NCBI GenBank assembly: GCA_964559175.1 | Contig: CAZLGT010000021.1 | Span: forward strand, 1 to 64,000 | From: Mariniphaga sp964559175 | GTDB lineage: Bacteria; Bacteroidota; Bacteroidia; Bacteroidales; Prolixibacteraceae | Reading direction: 5' to 3' | DNA: 64,000 bases | Shown here: piece after piece, positions 52,035 through 61,313 of the stretch | Numbering within the stretch: the first letter of the stretch is position 1 | How the letters are laid out: the number at the start of each line of letters is the position of its first letter | The notes under the pieces: generated by a model | The model's input: only the letters and a program-made list of their open reading frames with translations | Databases searched by the model: none | What the model was told of the DNA's origin: nothing | Translations under genes and position numbers: made by a program

Positions 52035-53588
52035 TTAAATTTTTCTGCTGTTTACCGGCACTTTATCGCTGTTCAGACAAACCGAGTATAAATCGGTACG
52101 GCGGTCTTTCAGGTTACGAACCGCCCCAAAATTGTGCAGTTCCTTCAGCAGGTCCATATCCACATCAGCCACCAGAATCATTTCGGTATTGGGTGTGGCC
52201 TCGGCTTTAATGCCTGTGGTAGGAAAAGAAAAATCGCAGGGTGTGAATACCACCGACTGGGCAAACTGAATATCCATATTTTCCACTTTGGGCAAATTGC
52301 CCACCGAGCCGGCAATGGCCACGTAACATTCATTTTCGATGGCACGCGACCGGGCGCAGTAACGTACCCGCGAATAACCGTTTTGCGTATCGGTCAGAAA
52401 CGGCACAAACAGAATGTTCATTCCCTGCTGGGCTAAAATACGCGACAGTTCCGGAAACTCCACGTCGTAACAAATCAACACCCCAACCGGACCACAATCG
52501 GTTTCAAAAACTTCCACGACATCGCCGCCCGAGAGGCCCCAGGTTTTTATCTCATCGGGCGTTATATGAACTTTTGTATAGGTTTCAAAAGTACCGTTTC
52601 GCCGGCATAAAAACCCGGTATTGTAAAGTTTGTCGTCTTTCACCAACGGAAAACTGCCGGTTACAATATTAATGTTGTACGAAATAGCCAGGTTCATAAA
52701 ACGTTCGCGGATTTCTTCGGTGTATTCGGCCAGTTTCCGGATGGCTTCGGCATAACTCAGGTGATTGTAGTCTGCCATCAGCGGGGCATTGAAATACTCG
52801 GGGAACAACACAAAATCACCATTGTAGCTGGCTACCGCATCCACAAAATACTCCACCTGCGTGAACAACTCGTCGATGTTTTTGTAAAGCCGCATCTGCC
52901 ACTGGATAAGTCCAAGCCGTACCACAGACTTATAGCCGCTGGCTTTGTCCGACATTTTCTGGTAATAAATATTGTCCCATTGCAGCAAAATGGCAAATTC
53001 CTTCGATTCCTTATCGCCGGGCATGTACCCCTGCAACACTTTTTTCACGTGAAAATCGTTGGATAGCTGAAAACTGAGTACAGGATCATTAATCTCCTGG
53101 TACTTTACTTTCTGGATGTACTCTTTGGGCGACATTTCAGCCGAAAACTTATGGTAATTGGGAATTCGTCCGCCAAAAATAATGGCTTTCAGATTCAGCT
53201 TTTCACACAATTCCTTCCGTGCGTCGTAAAGCCTTCGTCCCAGGCGCAATCCACGAAATTCGGGCCGAATAAATACATCGATTCCGTACAACGTATTTCC
53301 TTTGGGCGTATGGGTATTGAAGCTGTATTTACCAATGATTTCCTCGTAAGTGTGGTCGTCGCCAAAAAGTTCGTATTTTACAATAATGGACAGTGCTGAA
53401 CCTACAACCACATCGTCAACCACCACTGCAAACTGCCCTTCCGGAAAAATTTTCACCAGTTTCCGAATGTCTTTCTTTTCCCAGTAATCCTCGGGCCAGT
53501 TGGGATATGCCTCCTGCGACGATTTAAACATCTCCTCATAATCGTCGATATTCAACTGACGCACTTCAACCTTTCCAATGTTATCCAT
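52035..53588 (-). CDS. GNAT acetyltransferase / carbon-nitrogen hydrolase fusion
   Basis: A 517-residue two-domain protein. Residues 1-215 carry a GNAT fold with the acetyl-CoA loop FRGLRLGRRL (111-120). Residues 222-510 are a nitrilase-superfamily amidohydrolase with an intact triad: E264 (LFPEYF), K339 (TKVHI) and C373 (LICYDVEFPE). Such fusions recur in Bacteroidota and other groups. The joint substrate is unknown; acylation then amide hydrolysis of the same small molecule is a reasonable guess. It converges with hflX across 13 bp. Confidence 0.88.
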   Translation of the reverse strand: MDNIGKVEVRQLNIDDYEEMFKSSQEAYPNWPEDYWEKKDIRKLVKIFPEGQFAVVVDDVVVGSALSIIVKYELFGDDHTYEEIIGKYSFNTHTPKGNTLYGIDVFIRPEFRGLRLGRRLYDARKELCEKLNLKAIIFGGRIPNYHKFSAEMSPKEYIQKVKYQEINDPVLSFQLSNDFHVKKVLQGYMPGDKESKEFAILLQWDNIYYQKMSDKASGYKSVVRLGLIQWQMRLYKNIDELFTQVEYFVDAVASYNGDFVLFPEYFNAPLMADYNHLSYAEAIRKLAEYTEEIRERFMNLAISYNINIVTGSFPLVKDDKLYNTGFLCRRNGTFETYTKVHITPDEIKTWGLSGGDVVEVFETDCGPVGVLICYDVEFPELSRILAQQGMNILFVPFLTDTQNGYSRVRYCARSRAIENECYVAIAGSVGNLPKVENMDIQFAQSVVFTPCDFSFPTTGIKAEATPNTEMILVADVDMDLLKELHNFGAVRNLKDRRTDLYSVCLNSDKVPVNSRKI

Positions 53589-53619
53589 GATTTGAGTGTT
53601 GCTTTATTCGTGTAAAAAT

Positions 53620-53663
53620 AAAAAGAAGCTGCCGGAAAAGTACTTTTTTGGCAACTTCTTTTT
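53620..53663 (-). terminator. Intrinsic terminator of asd
   Basis: Fourteen-base arms (53620-53633 and 53650-53663) enclose a nested AAAAGTACTTTT palindrome. On the minus strand one G-U pair closes the stem and a T-run follows. Confidence 0.75.
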
Positions 53664-53684
53664 AAAAAATATTTTGACGGTGCT

Positions 53685-54695
53685 CTATTTCACTTCACCT
53701 GCTTTAATCAGCCATTCGGCTATCTGAACCGCATTCAGTGCAGCGCCTTTTTTAATCTGGTCGCCAACGCACCAGAAAGTGATGCTGTTGGGGTCGGCAA
53801 TGTCTTTGCGGATACGGCCCACATACACATCGTCTTTACCAGACACAAACAACGGCATCGGGTATTGTTTTTCTGCCGGGTTGTCAATCACTGTTAATCC
53901 TTCGGTTTTTTCGAAAGCTTCTTTTACCTGATCAACAGAAAGTGGTTGTTCTGTTTCCACCCAAATTGCCTCGGAATGTGCACGGGCAACAGGAATGCGC
54001 ACACAAGTTGCGCTCACCTCGGCATCGGTGTGCATAATCTTTTTGGTTTCCCAGTTCATTTTCATCTCTTCCTTGGTGTAGTCGTTTTCAAGGAAGACAT
54101 CGATGTGTGGAATAATATTCATGGCCAGCTGGTACTGGAATTTGCTAACTGTGGGTTCCTTTCCTTCCACAACTTCTTTTACCTGCTGTTCCAGCTCGGC
54201 AATTCCCTGCGCACCGGCGCCGCTGGCAGCCTGGTAAGTGGCAACACGAACCCGTTTTATTTTCGACAAATCTTCGATGGGTTTTAGCGCAACCACCATT
54301 TGAATGGTTGAGCAGTTGGGATTGGCAATGATATTTCTCGGCCGGTTTTTCGAGTCTTCGGCGTTTACCTCCGGAACTACCAGTGGCACATCGTTATCGT
54401 ACCTAAAAGCGCTGGAATTGTCGATCATAATGGCGCCGTGTTTGGTAATGGTGGTTGCATATTCCTTTGAAATACCGGCTCCGGCCGAAGTCAGGGCAAT
54501 GTCGATGCCTCTAAAATCATCGTTGTGCTTCAGCTCTTTTACTGTCAGCTTCTTGCCTCTGAATTCATACTCTTTTCCGGCACTTCGGGCCGAACCAAAC
54601 AAAACCAGTTCATCCAGCGGAAAATTCCGTTCTTCCAAAACATGGAGAAATTCCTGTCCTACTGCTCCGCTTACTCCTACAATTGCAACTTTCAT
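53685..54695 (-). CDS. asd: Aspartate-semialdehyde dehydrogenase
   Basis: A 336-residue NADP-dependent enzyme reducing aspartyl phosphate to the semialdehyde on the lysine/threonine/methionine branch. VGVSGAVGQEF at the start binds NADP; the nucleophile is the cysteine in NPNCST (about 126). Later CVRIPVARAHSEA carries the active-site histidine. Length is normal. Confidence 0.95.
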   Translation of the reverse strand: MKVAIVGVSGAVGQEFLHVLEERNFPLDELVLFGSARSAGKEYEFRGKKLTVKELKHNDDFRGIDIALTSAGAGISKEYATTITKHGAIMIDNSSAFRYDNDVPLVVPEVNAEDSKNRPRNIIANPNCSTIQMVVALKPIEDLSKIKRVRVATYQAASGAGAQGIAELEQQVKEVVEGKEPTVSKFQYQLAMNIIPHIDVFLENDYTKEEMKMNWETKKIMHTDAEVSATCVRIPVARAHSEAIWVETEQPLSVDQVKEAFEKTEGLTVIDNPAEKQYPMPLFVSGKDDVYVGRIRKDIADPNSITFWCVGDQIKKGAALNAVQIAEWLIKAGEVK

Positions 54696-54777
54696 TACTC
54701 AAACTTTTTTATTAAACTCCGTTTTCAGTTCTTATTTAATCACGTAAAATTACTATTTTGCAGGTAATTGATACAAA

Positions 54778-57006
54778 ATGGCCCGGATAATTCAAAAAAT
54801 GTTAACAATCACCTTTTTGTGTGCTTTTAACCTGGTTTCGGCACAGGAAATCTGGCGCGAAAGTTTTTCTGTTCCCGAAAAAGGAATTTGGGGAAACAGA
54901 GACGGGAGCATTGGTTCCGACTTTTCAGGAATTTCGGCTTGGTCGTTAACTTACGATGAAGACAAACTGAATATGGCCGATGCGGGTGACTACGCCAAAA
55001 CCGTTTCCACTTCAGGCGGCCGGTTCGAGGCCTGCGATATCGACGGGGAGGTGATTTGGCGGTCGGAGTGGATTGATATTTCGGGATATGACAGCGTTAA
55101 AACCGAACTTATTGCCGCAGAAACCGGCAGCGGCACCAATACCGAAACCAAATACCTGAAAGCTTTTTACCGGCTGGATGGCGGCGATGAAAACCTTTTC
55201 CATGAAAACGGAGAAAATGCAGGCAACTGGGGATCGGCTTTGGCTGTTAGTGAAGGGCTGAAGGGCGACAGCCTGCAGATTGTTTGTTACATTTCCACGC
55301 ATTATGCTTCGGACAAGGTGATTCTGGATGAAGTGACCGTTTTGAACGATTTGGGTCCGCTTCCACCGGTTGAACCTTACGATGTGGTTATCAACGAACT
55401 GATGCCCGACCCGAATCCACCGGTTGGTTTGCCCGAGGTGGAGTACATCGAACTTTTTAATACCCGCGATTTTCCGGTAAACACCGAAAACTGGGAACTG
55501 CGCATCAACGGAGTGGCCAAAAAACTGCAAAAGAACTGGATTGATCCGCAAGGGTATCTTGTTTTATGTGCCACCGGATCACTGGAAAGCCTGCGCCCGT
55601 ATGGAAACGTTTCAAACGTGGTGGGATTTCAGGGATTGCTGAACCGTGGTGCCCTCGTTGAAATTTTGGATAACAAAGGGATGATCATCGACCGGATTTA
55701 TTACTCCGACACATGGTATGCCGATGCAAACAAAAAAAACGGCGGCTGGAGTCTGGAACGGATTGATCCGCACCGGCACTGCAATCAGCCAGGCAACTGG
55801 AAGGCAAGCGTAAATCCCGACGGCGGAACTCCCGGCGCCGAAAATTCTGTAAAAGGTGAAAATCCCGATACCGATCTGCCTTTTGTAAAATGGGCAGTTG
55901 CCGTTTCTGAAAATGAAATTGAAGTGGTCTTTTCAGAACCCATCGACTCGCTTCAATTAAAAAATCCGGTGAATTACCCGTTGAATGACACCGGCTTTCC
56001 TTCGGAAGTTATCCGCGTTTCCGAAGAAAAAATCCTGCTTCGATTTATTACTTCTTTTCAAAAAAATAAAAATTACAGTCTCGAACTACTGAACCTGACC
56101 GACGAATGCGGTAATCCGCTCGTCCAGAACCGGTTTGACATTCAGTGGAATACCATTGAGCCGGGAGATGTTGTCATTAATGAAGTGCTTTTCGACCCTT
56201 TCCCGGGAGGAGAAGATTTTGTGGAAATCTACAATCTTTCGGACAAACTAATTGACCTGAGCCGGCTGTTCCTGGCCAACCGCAACAAAGAACTGGAGCT
56301 AAACCAGGTATTTCCGTTAACCGAAGACCGGAAATTGCTACGCCCAAAAGATTATCTCGCACTTTCCCGGGATACCAGTGCGGTATTCCCCTGGTTTTAT
56401 ATTCAGTGTCCGCATTGTTTTCTGCAAATGGAACGGGTTCCCATGTATCCCAACGCCGAAGGACATGTGATTTTACTGAATGAAGGGTTGGAAGTTGTGG
56501 ACGAATTTTACTATACCGAAAAAATGCACACGCCGTTTCTGGCCGATGTGGAAGGCGTTTCGCTGGAGCGGGTTTCCCTTTCTCAACCAACCAACAACCC
56601 CGGCAACTGGCATTCGGCTTCATCGGATGCAGGTTATGGCACACCGGGTTACGAAAATTCGCAGGCCGGCAGGGAACTGACCGGAAAACCCAAAGTTATT
56701 TTCGAACCGGAAGCCTTTTCGCCTAACCACGACGGTTACAACGATGAATTTTTTATTCGGTATGAAGTACCTAACCCCGGTTACGTAGCCAATATCACCA
56801 TTTTCGATTCAGCCGGGCGGTTTGTGCAGCACCTGGCTAAAAATGAAATTCTGGGAACCACCGGGGAATTTGTGTGGAATGGCGAAGACGAAACAGGAAG
56901 CCGTCAACCCCTCGGTGTTTACGTGGTAATGGCAGAAATTTTCAATGCCAACGGTGAAGTACACCGGTTTAAAGAAGGGGTAGTGCTGACGGATGTGTTG
57001 GAGTAA
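54778..57006 (+). CDS. Secreted lamin-tail-domain protein
   Basis: A 742-residue exported protein with signal peptide (ends VSAQE). In order: an N-terminal jelly-roll-like segment (about 22-190), a lamin-tail domain (about 200-330, DVVINELMPDPNP), an Ig-like linker (about 365-455), a second lamin-tail domain (about 465-610, DVVINEVLFDPFPGG), and a FlgD-like C-terminal Ig domain (about 650-742, EAFSPNHDGYNDEFF), related to CHU_C ends. Such proteins lie at the cell surface or are released. No partner gene is clear. Confidence 0.83.
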   Translation: MARIIQKMLTITFLCAFNLVSAQEIWRESFSVPEKGIWGNRDGSIGSDFSGISAWSLTYDEDKLNMADAGDYAKTVSTSGGRFEACDIDGEVIWRSEWIDISGYDSVKTELIAAETGSGTNTETKYLKAFYRLDGGDENLFHENGENAGNWGSALAVSEGLKGDSLQIVCYISTHYASDKVILDEVTVLNDLGPLPPVEPYDVVINELMPDPNPPVGLPEVEYIELFNTRDFPVNTENWELRINGVAKKLQKNWIDPQGYLVLCATGSLESLRPYGNVSNVVGFQGLLNRGALVEILDNKGMIIDRIYYSDTWYADANKKNGGWSLERIDPHRHCNQPGNWKASVNPDGGTPGAENSVKGENPDTDLPFVKWAVAVSENEIEVVFSEPIDSLQLKNPVNYPLNDTGFPSEVIRVSEEKILLRFITSFQKNKNYSLELLNLTDECGNPLVQNRFDIQWNTIEPGDVVINEVLFDPFPGGEDFVEIYNLSDKLIDLSRLFLANRNKELELNQVFPLTEDRKLLRPKDYLALSRDTSAVFPWFYIQCPHCFLQMERVPMYPNAEGHVILLNEGLEVVDEFYYTEKMHTPFLADVEGVSLERVSLSQPTNNPGNWHSASSDAGYGTPGYENSQAGRELTGKPKVIFEPEAFSPNHDGYNDEFFIRYEVPNPGYVANITIFDSAGRFVQHLAKNEILGTTGEFVWNGEDETGSRQPLGVYVVMAEIFNANGEVHRFKEGVVLTDVLE

Positions 57007-57051
57007 TTCTTCTGTTTTTAGGAAAAATCATTGAATTAGGTATTATTTTGT

Positions 57052-57170
57052 TAAACCCAGCGGGTTTATATGTTTATAGAAAATTTTTGAGTGGACGATA
57101 TACGACCCCAGCCGGGGTCGAACCTTGCCCCTCACCAACTTCTTTCTATAAACATTTGATGCCTCCGGCA
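57052..57170. repeat. Nested palindromic (REP-like) element
   Basis: Four inverted repeats are stacked. TAAACCC/GGGTTTA is at 57052-57068, and an outer pair is 57070-57082 with its 13-base complement 57143-57155. CGACCCC/GGGGTCG at 57103-57120 lies inside that pair. TGCC/GGCA follows at 57160-57170. All arms are perfect. It lies after the lamin-tail gene and could act as a terminator, but looks like a dispersed family element. Confidence 0.65.
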
Positions 57171-57208
57171 ACTGAACAAAATTGTAAACGCTTAAATCAA
57201 AATAATTT

Positions 57209-57241
57209 TTTGCATAAGAGTCTTATGTATATATATTTTTG
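57209..57241 (+). promoter_or_regulatory. PadR operon promoter with palindromic operator in the spacer
   Basis: TTTG (57209-57212), 21 nt, TATTTTTG (57234-57241). The spacer contains the perfect palindrome CATAAGA-G-TCTTATG (57213-57227), placed where a bound dimer would block polymerase. The start codon follows only 12 nt after the -7 box. Confidence 0.65.
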
Positions 57242-57253
57242 TACTTTTATCTC

Positions 57254-57586
57254 ATGCAAAATAGTCAGCTATATAAAGGAAGCCTTTCCACCATTGTCCT
57301 GAAATTGTTAAATGATAACGGGAAAATGTACGGGTACCAGATTACCCGCGAGGTAGAAAAAATAACCACCGGCGAAATGGTGATTACCGAAGGCGCACTT
57401 TACCCCACTTTACACAAGCTGGAAGCCAAAGGCTTACTGAGTGTTGAAATGAAAATGGTAAACAACCGCCGCCGAAAATATTATTTTCTTACCGAGAAGG
57501 GAAAAAAAGAAACAGCGAGCCTTTTAACAGAGATGAAAACATTTATCCAGCACATGGATTTGCTGCTTAACCCAAAACTAACCTGA
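57254..57586 (+). CDS. PadR-family transcriptional regulator
   Basis: About 110 residues: winged helix-turn-helix (QLYKGSLSTIVLKLLNDNG, YGYQITREVEK, EGALYPTLHKLEAKGLL) and a C-terminal dimer helix (KKETASLLTEMKTFI). PadR proteins are repressors that respond to small molecules or drugs and often control ABC exporters. Start at 57254 rather than 57239, which lies inside the -7 box. One base separates it from the next gene, so the cassette is one operon. Confidence 0.9.
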   Translation: MQNSQLYKGSLSTIVLKLLNDNGKMYGYQITREVEKITTGEMVITEGALYPTLHKLEAKGLLSVEMKMVNNRRRKYYFLTEKGKKETASLLTEMKTFIQHMDLLLNPKLT

Positions 57587-57587
57587 A

Positions 57588-58295
57588 ATGAGTCGTACAA
57601 TTACTACCGAAGAAACCAAAAAACTGTTTGATTTTTGCCGGAATCACTTTGTAAATTATTATGATGTGCAAATTGAACTGGTTGACCATCTTGCCTCTGC
57701 AATTGAAGAATTGTGGAAAAAGGATGCTGATTTGTCGTTCGACGAAGCATTAAAAAGCACGTTCAAAAAGTTCGGTATTTATGGTTTCAGCAAAATTAAA
57801 AACCAGAAAAGAAAAGCATTGAAGCGGAAATACAACCGTTTAATGTGGAGCTATTTTATTGGGTTTTACCGTTGGCCAAAGCTTGTTCTGACTATTGCTT
57901 TAACTTTTGGCCTTTTCATCCTGTTTCAGGTGGTTGAAAACAGCCTGGTAATTTTTTATGCTTACTTTTTAGTTCTTATCATTTTTGTTGTTGTTTTTTT
58001 TTTCAAATGGAATCGGAGGTTTAAAGTAAAAACAAAGAAAAAGTTTTTGCTGATTGACTATCTGCGTGGAGTGTTAAGCACGCTGTTAATTTTAATTCTT
58101 CAAATTCCAAACCTGGTTTTCCATTTGGTTTTAAACGTTGAAAACAGTACTGTAAGGATTGAAAATCCGACTATATTATTGGGCATTTCGCTTGTCCTGG
58201 TTGCTTGTGGATTTTTAACTTACGGCCAGATGATTTTTATTCCCCAAAAAATTAAACAACACTTTTTTGAAACTTTCCCTGAATTTGCCGTGTAA
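57588..58295 (+). CDS. Membrane protein with HAAS-like N-terminus
   Basis: A 235-residue protein. The cytoplasmic N-terminus (about 1-80) contains VQIELVDHLASAIEE and a following amphipathic helix, resembling the HAAS helical domain that commonly pairs with PadR regulators. Four membrane segments follow (about 95-225). I infer a membrane sensor or partner acting with the PadR protein and the exporter. Family assignment is by pattern only. Confidence 0.6.
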   Translation: MSRTITTEETKKLFDFCRNHFVNYYDVQIELVDHLASAIEELWKKDADLSFDEALKSTFKKFGIYGFSKIKNQKRKALKRKYNRLMWSYFIGFYRWPKLVLTIALTFGLFILFQVVENSLVIFYAYFLVLIIFVVVFFFKWNRRFKVKTKKKFLLIDYLRGVLSTLLILILQIPNLVFHLVLNVENSTVRIENPTILLGISLVLVACGFLTYGQMIFIPQKIKQHFFETFPEFAV

Positions 58296-58364
58296 TTATT
58301 TTGTTTAAAAAACAACCTATAAACAATAACGAATTCAAAACGAACCATTGTTCTACTCAAAGAA

Positions 58365-59837
58365 ATGAAACGAAATTTTGCCTTTTTTGCCTGGCGGGAG
58401 TTTACCCGTTCGGCCTCCTTCGGGAAAAACATGGCCGCCAGGGGAGTGCTTATTTTCCTGGCCGTTTATTTTTCAGCAACCTTTCTCATTCTTGGTTTCA
58501 GTCTGAGCATGCTGCTGGCTGAAAAATTCCCTGACCAGTCGCTTGTTTCCGCATTCAATTCCATGATTCTGTTATACGCCGGTGCCGATTTGGTTTTGCG
58601 CATTTTCATCCAAAGCCTACCTACATTTGGGTTTCAGCCGTTTTTGGTGCTTCCGGTTAAAAAACGCCGCATTGCCCGGTACATGCTCAATAAATCGGTA
58701 TTCCATTTTTTCAACATTCTGCCATTTTTCATGGTGCTGCCCTTTTTGTTTACATCGGCTGTGAAAGAAATTTCAGGCATTAATCTTCTGGTGTGGTTTT
58801 CAAGCCTTTTCTTTTTAATTTTAATCAACCATTTTCTGTCCATTTACCTGAAATGGCGTACCAACGATGACGACCGGTTTTTTTATGGATTTCTGGTACT
58901 GGCAGTGGCGGTTTTTGCCCTCAATTATTTCGGAATAGTTGATTTTGCCGGAACTTTTGGGAGGTTTTTCGGATGGGTAGTTCAAAATCCTGCTGCGGTT
59001 TTATTGTTTCCAGGCGTTGCAGTTGCCCTTTATTTTCTGAACCAGAAGTACATCCTCAACCGGTTTTACCCCGACGAGCTTTCGGAAAAGAAAAAGCAGG
59101 GTTCGGCGCACGATTTTTCATGGCTTTCAAGGGTTGGCGAATACGGCAGAATGTTGTCGCTGGAGGTGAAAATGATTCTGCGGAACAAACGTCCGCGCAC
59201 ATCAGCCATTATGTCGGTGTTGTTTTTGCTTTACGGATTGTTACTTTACAAAGATTACGACGGCGAAATTCCGGAAATCATTCTGGTTTTTGGAGGAATG
59301 TTTATGACCGGCATTTTCAGTATGTCGTACGGGCAGTTTTTTCCCGCCTGGCACAGCCGCTACTATCCGCTGCTGATGGCGCAAAATGTAAAAATGAAAG
59401 AGGTGCTGCTATCGGCTTTTTTTCTGATGGCGGCCACCAATGTGGTGTTTTACCTGCTTTCGCTGGGCTATATGTTCATATCGCCAAAAGTGCTGTACAT
59501 CCACCTGGCAGTTATGCTTTACAATGTGGGCGTGAATTCGGTGGTGATTTTTGCGCTGGGCCTTAACAGCCGGAAATCCATCGACCTCGACACCCGCGCC
59601 ATGTTCAACTACCAGGGAATGGGCGCAACACAGTGGCTTATCGCATTTCCCATTTTGTTTGGCCCCATGGCTGTTTACGGTCTTATGGCTTTGGTTTTTG
59701 GAAAAATTGCGGCCTACTTTATTCTCGGCGGACTCGGATTGATTGGCATTATTTTGCATCCGCGGTTCATCACTTATTTTACAAGGCAATATTTGCGCAA
59801 AAAACATCAAATGATTGCTGCTTACAAGAGAAGTTAG
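58365..59837 (+). CDS. ABC exporter permease (DUF5687 family)
   Basis: A 490-residue polytopic protein with about twelve membrane spans, long cytoplasmic loop rich in lysine (about 230-255), and a C-terminal basic tail. It matches the DUF5687 group of Bacteroidota ABC-2-like permeases. The ATPase gene is 53 bp downstream. Exported substrate is unknown. Confidence 0.8.
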   Translation: MKRNFAFFAWREFTRSASFGKNMAARGVLIFLAVYFSATFLILGFSLSMLLAEKFPDQSLVSAFNSMILLYAGADLVLRIFIQSLPTFGFQPFLVLPVKKRRIARYMLNKSVFHFFNILPFFMVLPFLFTSAVKEISGINLLVWFSSLFFLILINHFLSIYLKWRTNDDDRFFYGFLVLAVAVFALNYFGIVDFAGTFGRFFGWVVQNPAAVLLFPGVAVALYFLNQKYILNRFYPDELSEKKKQGSAHDFSWLSRVGEYGRMLSLEVKMILRNKRPRTSAIMSVLFLLYGLLLYKDYDGEIPEIILVFGGMFMTGIFSMSYGQFFPAWHSRYYPLLMAQNVKMKEVLLSAFFLMAATNVVFYLLSLGYMFISPKVLYIHLAVMLYNVGVNSVVIFALGLNSRKSIDLDTRAMFNYQGMGATQWLIAFPILFGPMAVYGLMALVFGKIAAYFILGGLGLIGIILHPRFITYFTRQYLRKKHQMIAAYKRS

Positions 59838-59890
59838 AAGTTGGAAGAAATCCAGGAATGGAAAAAGTATAGAAATAAAATCAAAATACT

Positions 59891-60619
59891 ATGATACAAA
59901 TAACTGATTTACAAAAGGCATACAATCAAACAACGGTTTTGAACATTCCTGAACTGAAAATCAACCGGGGCGAGGTTTTCGGGCTGGTGGGCAATAATGG
60001 CGCCGGAAAAACCACGTTGTTTTCACTTATTCTCGACCTGATTCGCGCAACCAAAGGGAAAGTGATCAGCAACCAGGTGGAAGTGGCCCGCTCCGAAGAG
60101 TGGAAAAGTTTCACCGGTGCATACATCGACGAAAGCTTTACCATTGGCTACCTTACGCCCGATGAGTATTTTGGGTTTCTGGGCGAACTCCGCAACATGA
60201 ACCAGAACGACATCCACCTGTTCAAAAACCGGTTTGAAACCTTTTTTCACGATGAAATTCTGGGGAAAAAGAAGTTCATTCGCGACCTCTCAAAAGGAAA
60301 TCAGAAAAAAGTGGGTGTGGCCGGCGCTTTTATGGGAAATCCCGATGCAGTCATCCTCGACGAGCCATTTGCCAATCTCGACCCCACTTCGCAATACAAA
60401 CTGCGCGAAATTATTAAGGAATATGCAGCAAGCGGCGAAAAAACGCTGCTCATTTCCAGTCACGACCTCGACCATGTGGCCGATGTGTGCACCCGTATTG
60501 TTATTCTTGAAAAAGGCGAAGTGGTAAAAGATGTACCCAGAACCGAAACCACACTGGCCGAGCTGGAAGAATTTTTTACCGGCGTGAAAGAGGAAAAACC
60601 ATTTTATAATGATTTGTAA
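59891..60619 (+). CDS. ABC transporter ATP-binding protein
   Basis: A 242-residue nucleotide-binding subunit. Walker A is GNNGAGKT (34-41), the signature is DLSKGNQKK, Walker B with catalytic glutamate is VILDEPFANLDP, and an SHD switch follows. It partners the DUF5687 permease upstream. Short linear form typical of ABC-2 exporters. Confidence 0.92.
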   Translation: MIQITDLQKAYNQTTVLNIPELKINRGEVFGLVGNNGAGKTTLFSLILDLIRATKGKVISNQVEVARSEEWKSFTGAYIDESFTIGYLTPDEYFGFLGELRNMNQNDIHLFKNRFETFFHDEILGKKKFIRDLSKGNQKKVGVAGAFMGNPDAVILDEPFANLDPTSQYKLREIIKEYAASGEKTLLISSHDLDHVADVCTRIVILEKGEVVKDVPRTETTLAELEEFFTGVKEEKPFYNDL

Positions 60620-60670
60620 AGCAAAAGCAACCTTTTTCGCCGACAACTCATCTTTCTGAAAAACCAAAGA

Positions 60671-61237
60671 ATGAAAAACCTGAAAAACTTTCTTTTGACC
60701 TTGTCTCTCTTTTTCTGTTTTATTTTTTCCAAAGCCGATGTCATTTACACTCCGGTAACCCACATGGGCGCTGTTGTTTCGCTGGAAGGAATTGCCAGCT
60801 ACGAACTGGCTTTTTCGCGGTCGAACACACTTAATCTTTGGGGTGGTGCAGGTTTCGTATTCCCGTTGGGCGGATTTTTCCATCCTGCTTACGGCACCGA
60901 AGCTGCGTTGGAGCTCCGGCAGTATTTTAACAAAAGCAGTTTTCAGCGTTTCAATCTGGGATTGTATGCGGGCCTGGCATACATGAACGCACCGGAACTC
61001 TACCGCGGCAGTGTGGTTGACCGATATACTTCGGTTGGATTTGTGCCGGGATTAAAACTGACATACAAATTTCAACTGGCCCAAAAGCTTGTTGCTGAAC
61101 CTTACATAAGCCTTTCTGTCCCATTTTACGAAGAAAAATTCAGCGAAATTCTTAGTGAGAATTCAGATGGTGGGTTTGTTGTGACGCTGGGTTTGCGCAT
61201 CGGATTCAACCAGGTTAAAAAGCTGTTCAAAAAATAA
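60671..61237 (+). CDS. Outer membrane beta-barrel protein
   Basis: A 188-residue protein with signal peptide (ends FSKADV) and alternating beta strands (TLNLWGGAGFVFPLGG, NLGLYAGLAYMN, FVPGLKLTYKFQL), probably an eight-strand barrel. It starts 51 bp after the ABC ATPase on the same strand and may belong to the exporter operon. Role unknown. Confidence 0.68.
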   Translation: MKNLKNFLLTLSLFFCFIFSKADVIYTPVTHMGAVVSLEGIASYELAFSRSNTLNLWGGAGFVFPLGGFFHPAYGTEAALELRQYFNKSSFQRFNLGLYAGLAYMNAPELYRGSVVDRYTSVGFVPGLKLTYKFQLAQKLVAEPYISLSVPFYEEKFSEILSENSDGGFVVTLGLRIGFNQVKKLFKK

Positions 61238-61313
61238 CACACTCCACGCAACCTTCTTTATTCTCACTGACTTTTTGTACTTTTAGGCATGAAATAATCC
61301 ATTACTGGTACCA

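Larger units (their letters stand above)
57007..57253. other. Intergenic region before the PadR operon
   Basis: About 250 bp without a gene. It consists of an interspersed nested-palindrome element (57052-57170) and the promoter-operator of the PadR gene, each listed separately. Confidence 0.6.

Noticed and set aside
57048..57302. 84-codon reading frame across the palindromic element
   Set aside because: It runs through the nested inverted repeats and the PadR promoter in the wrong frame.
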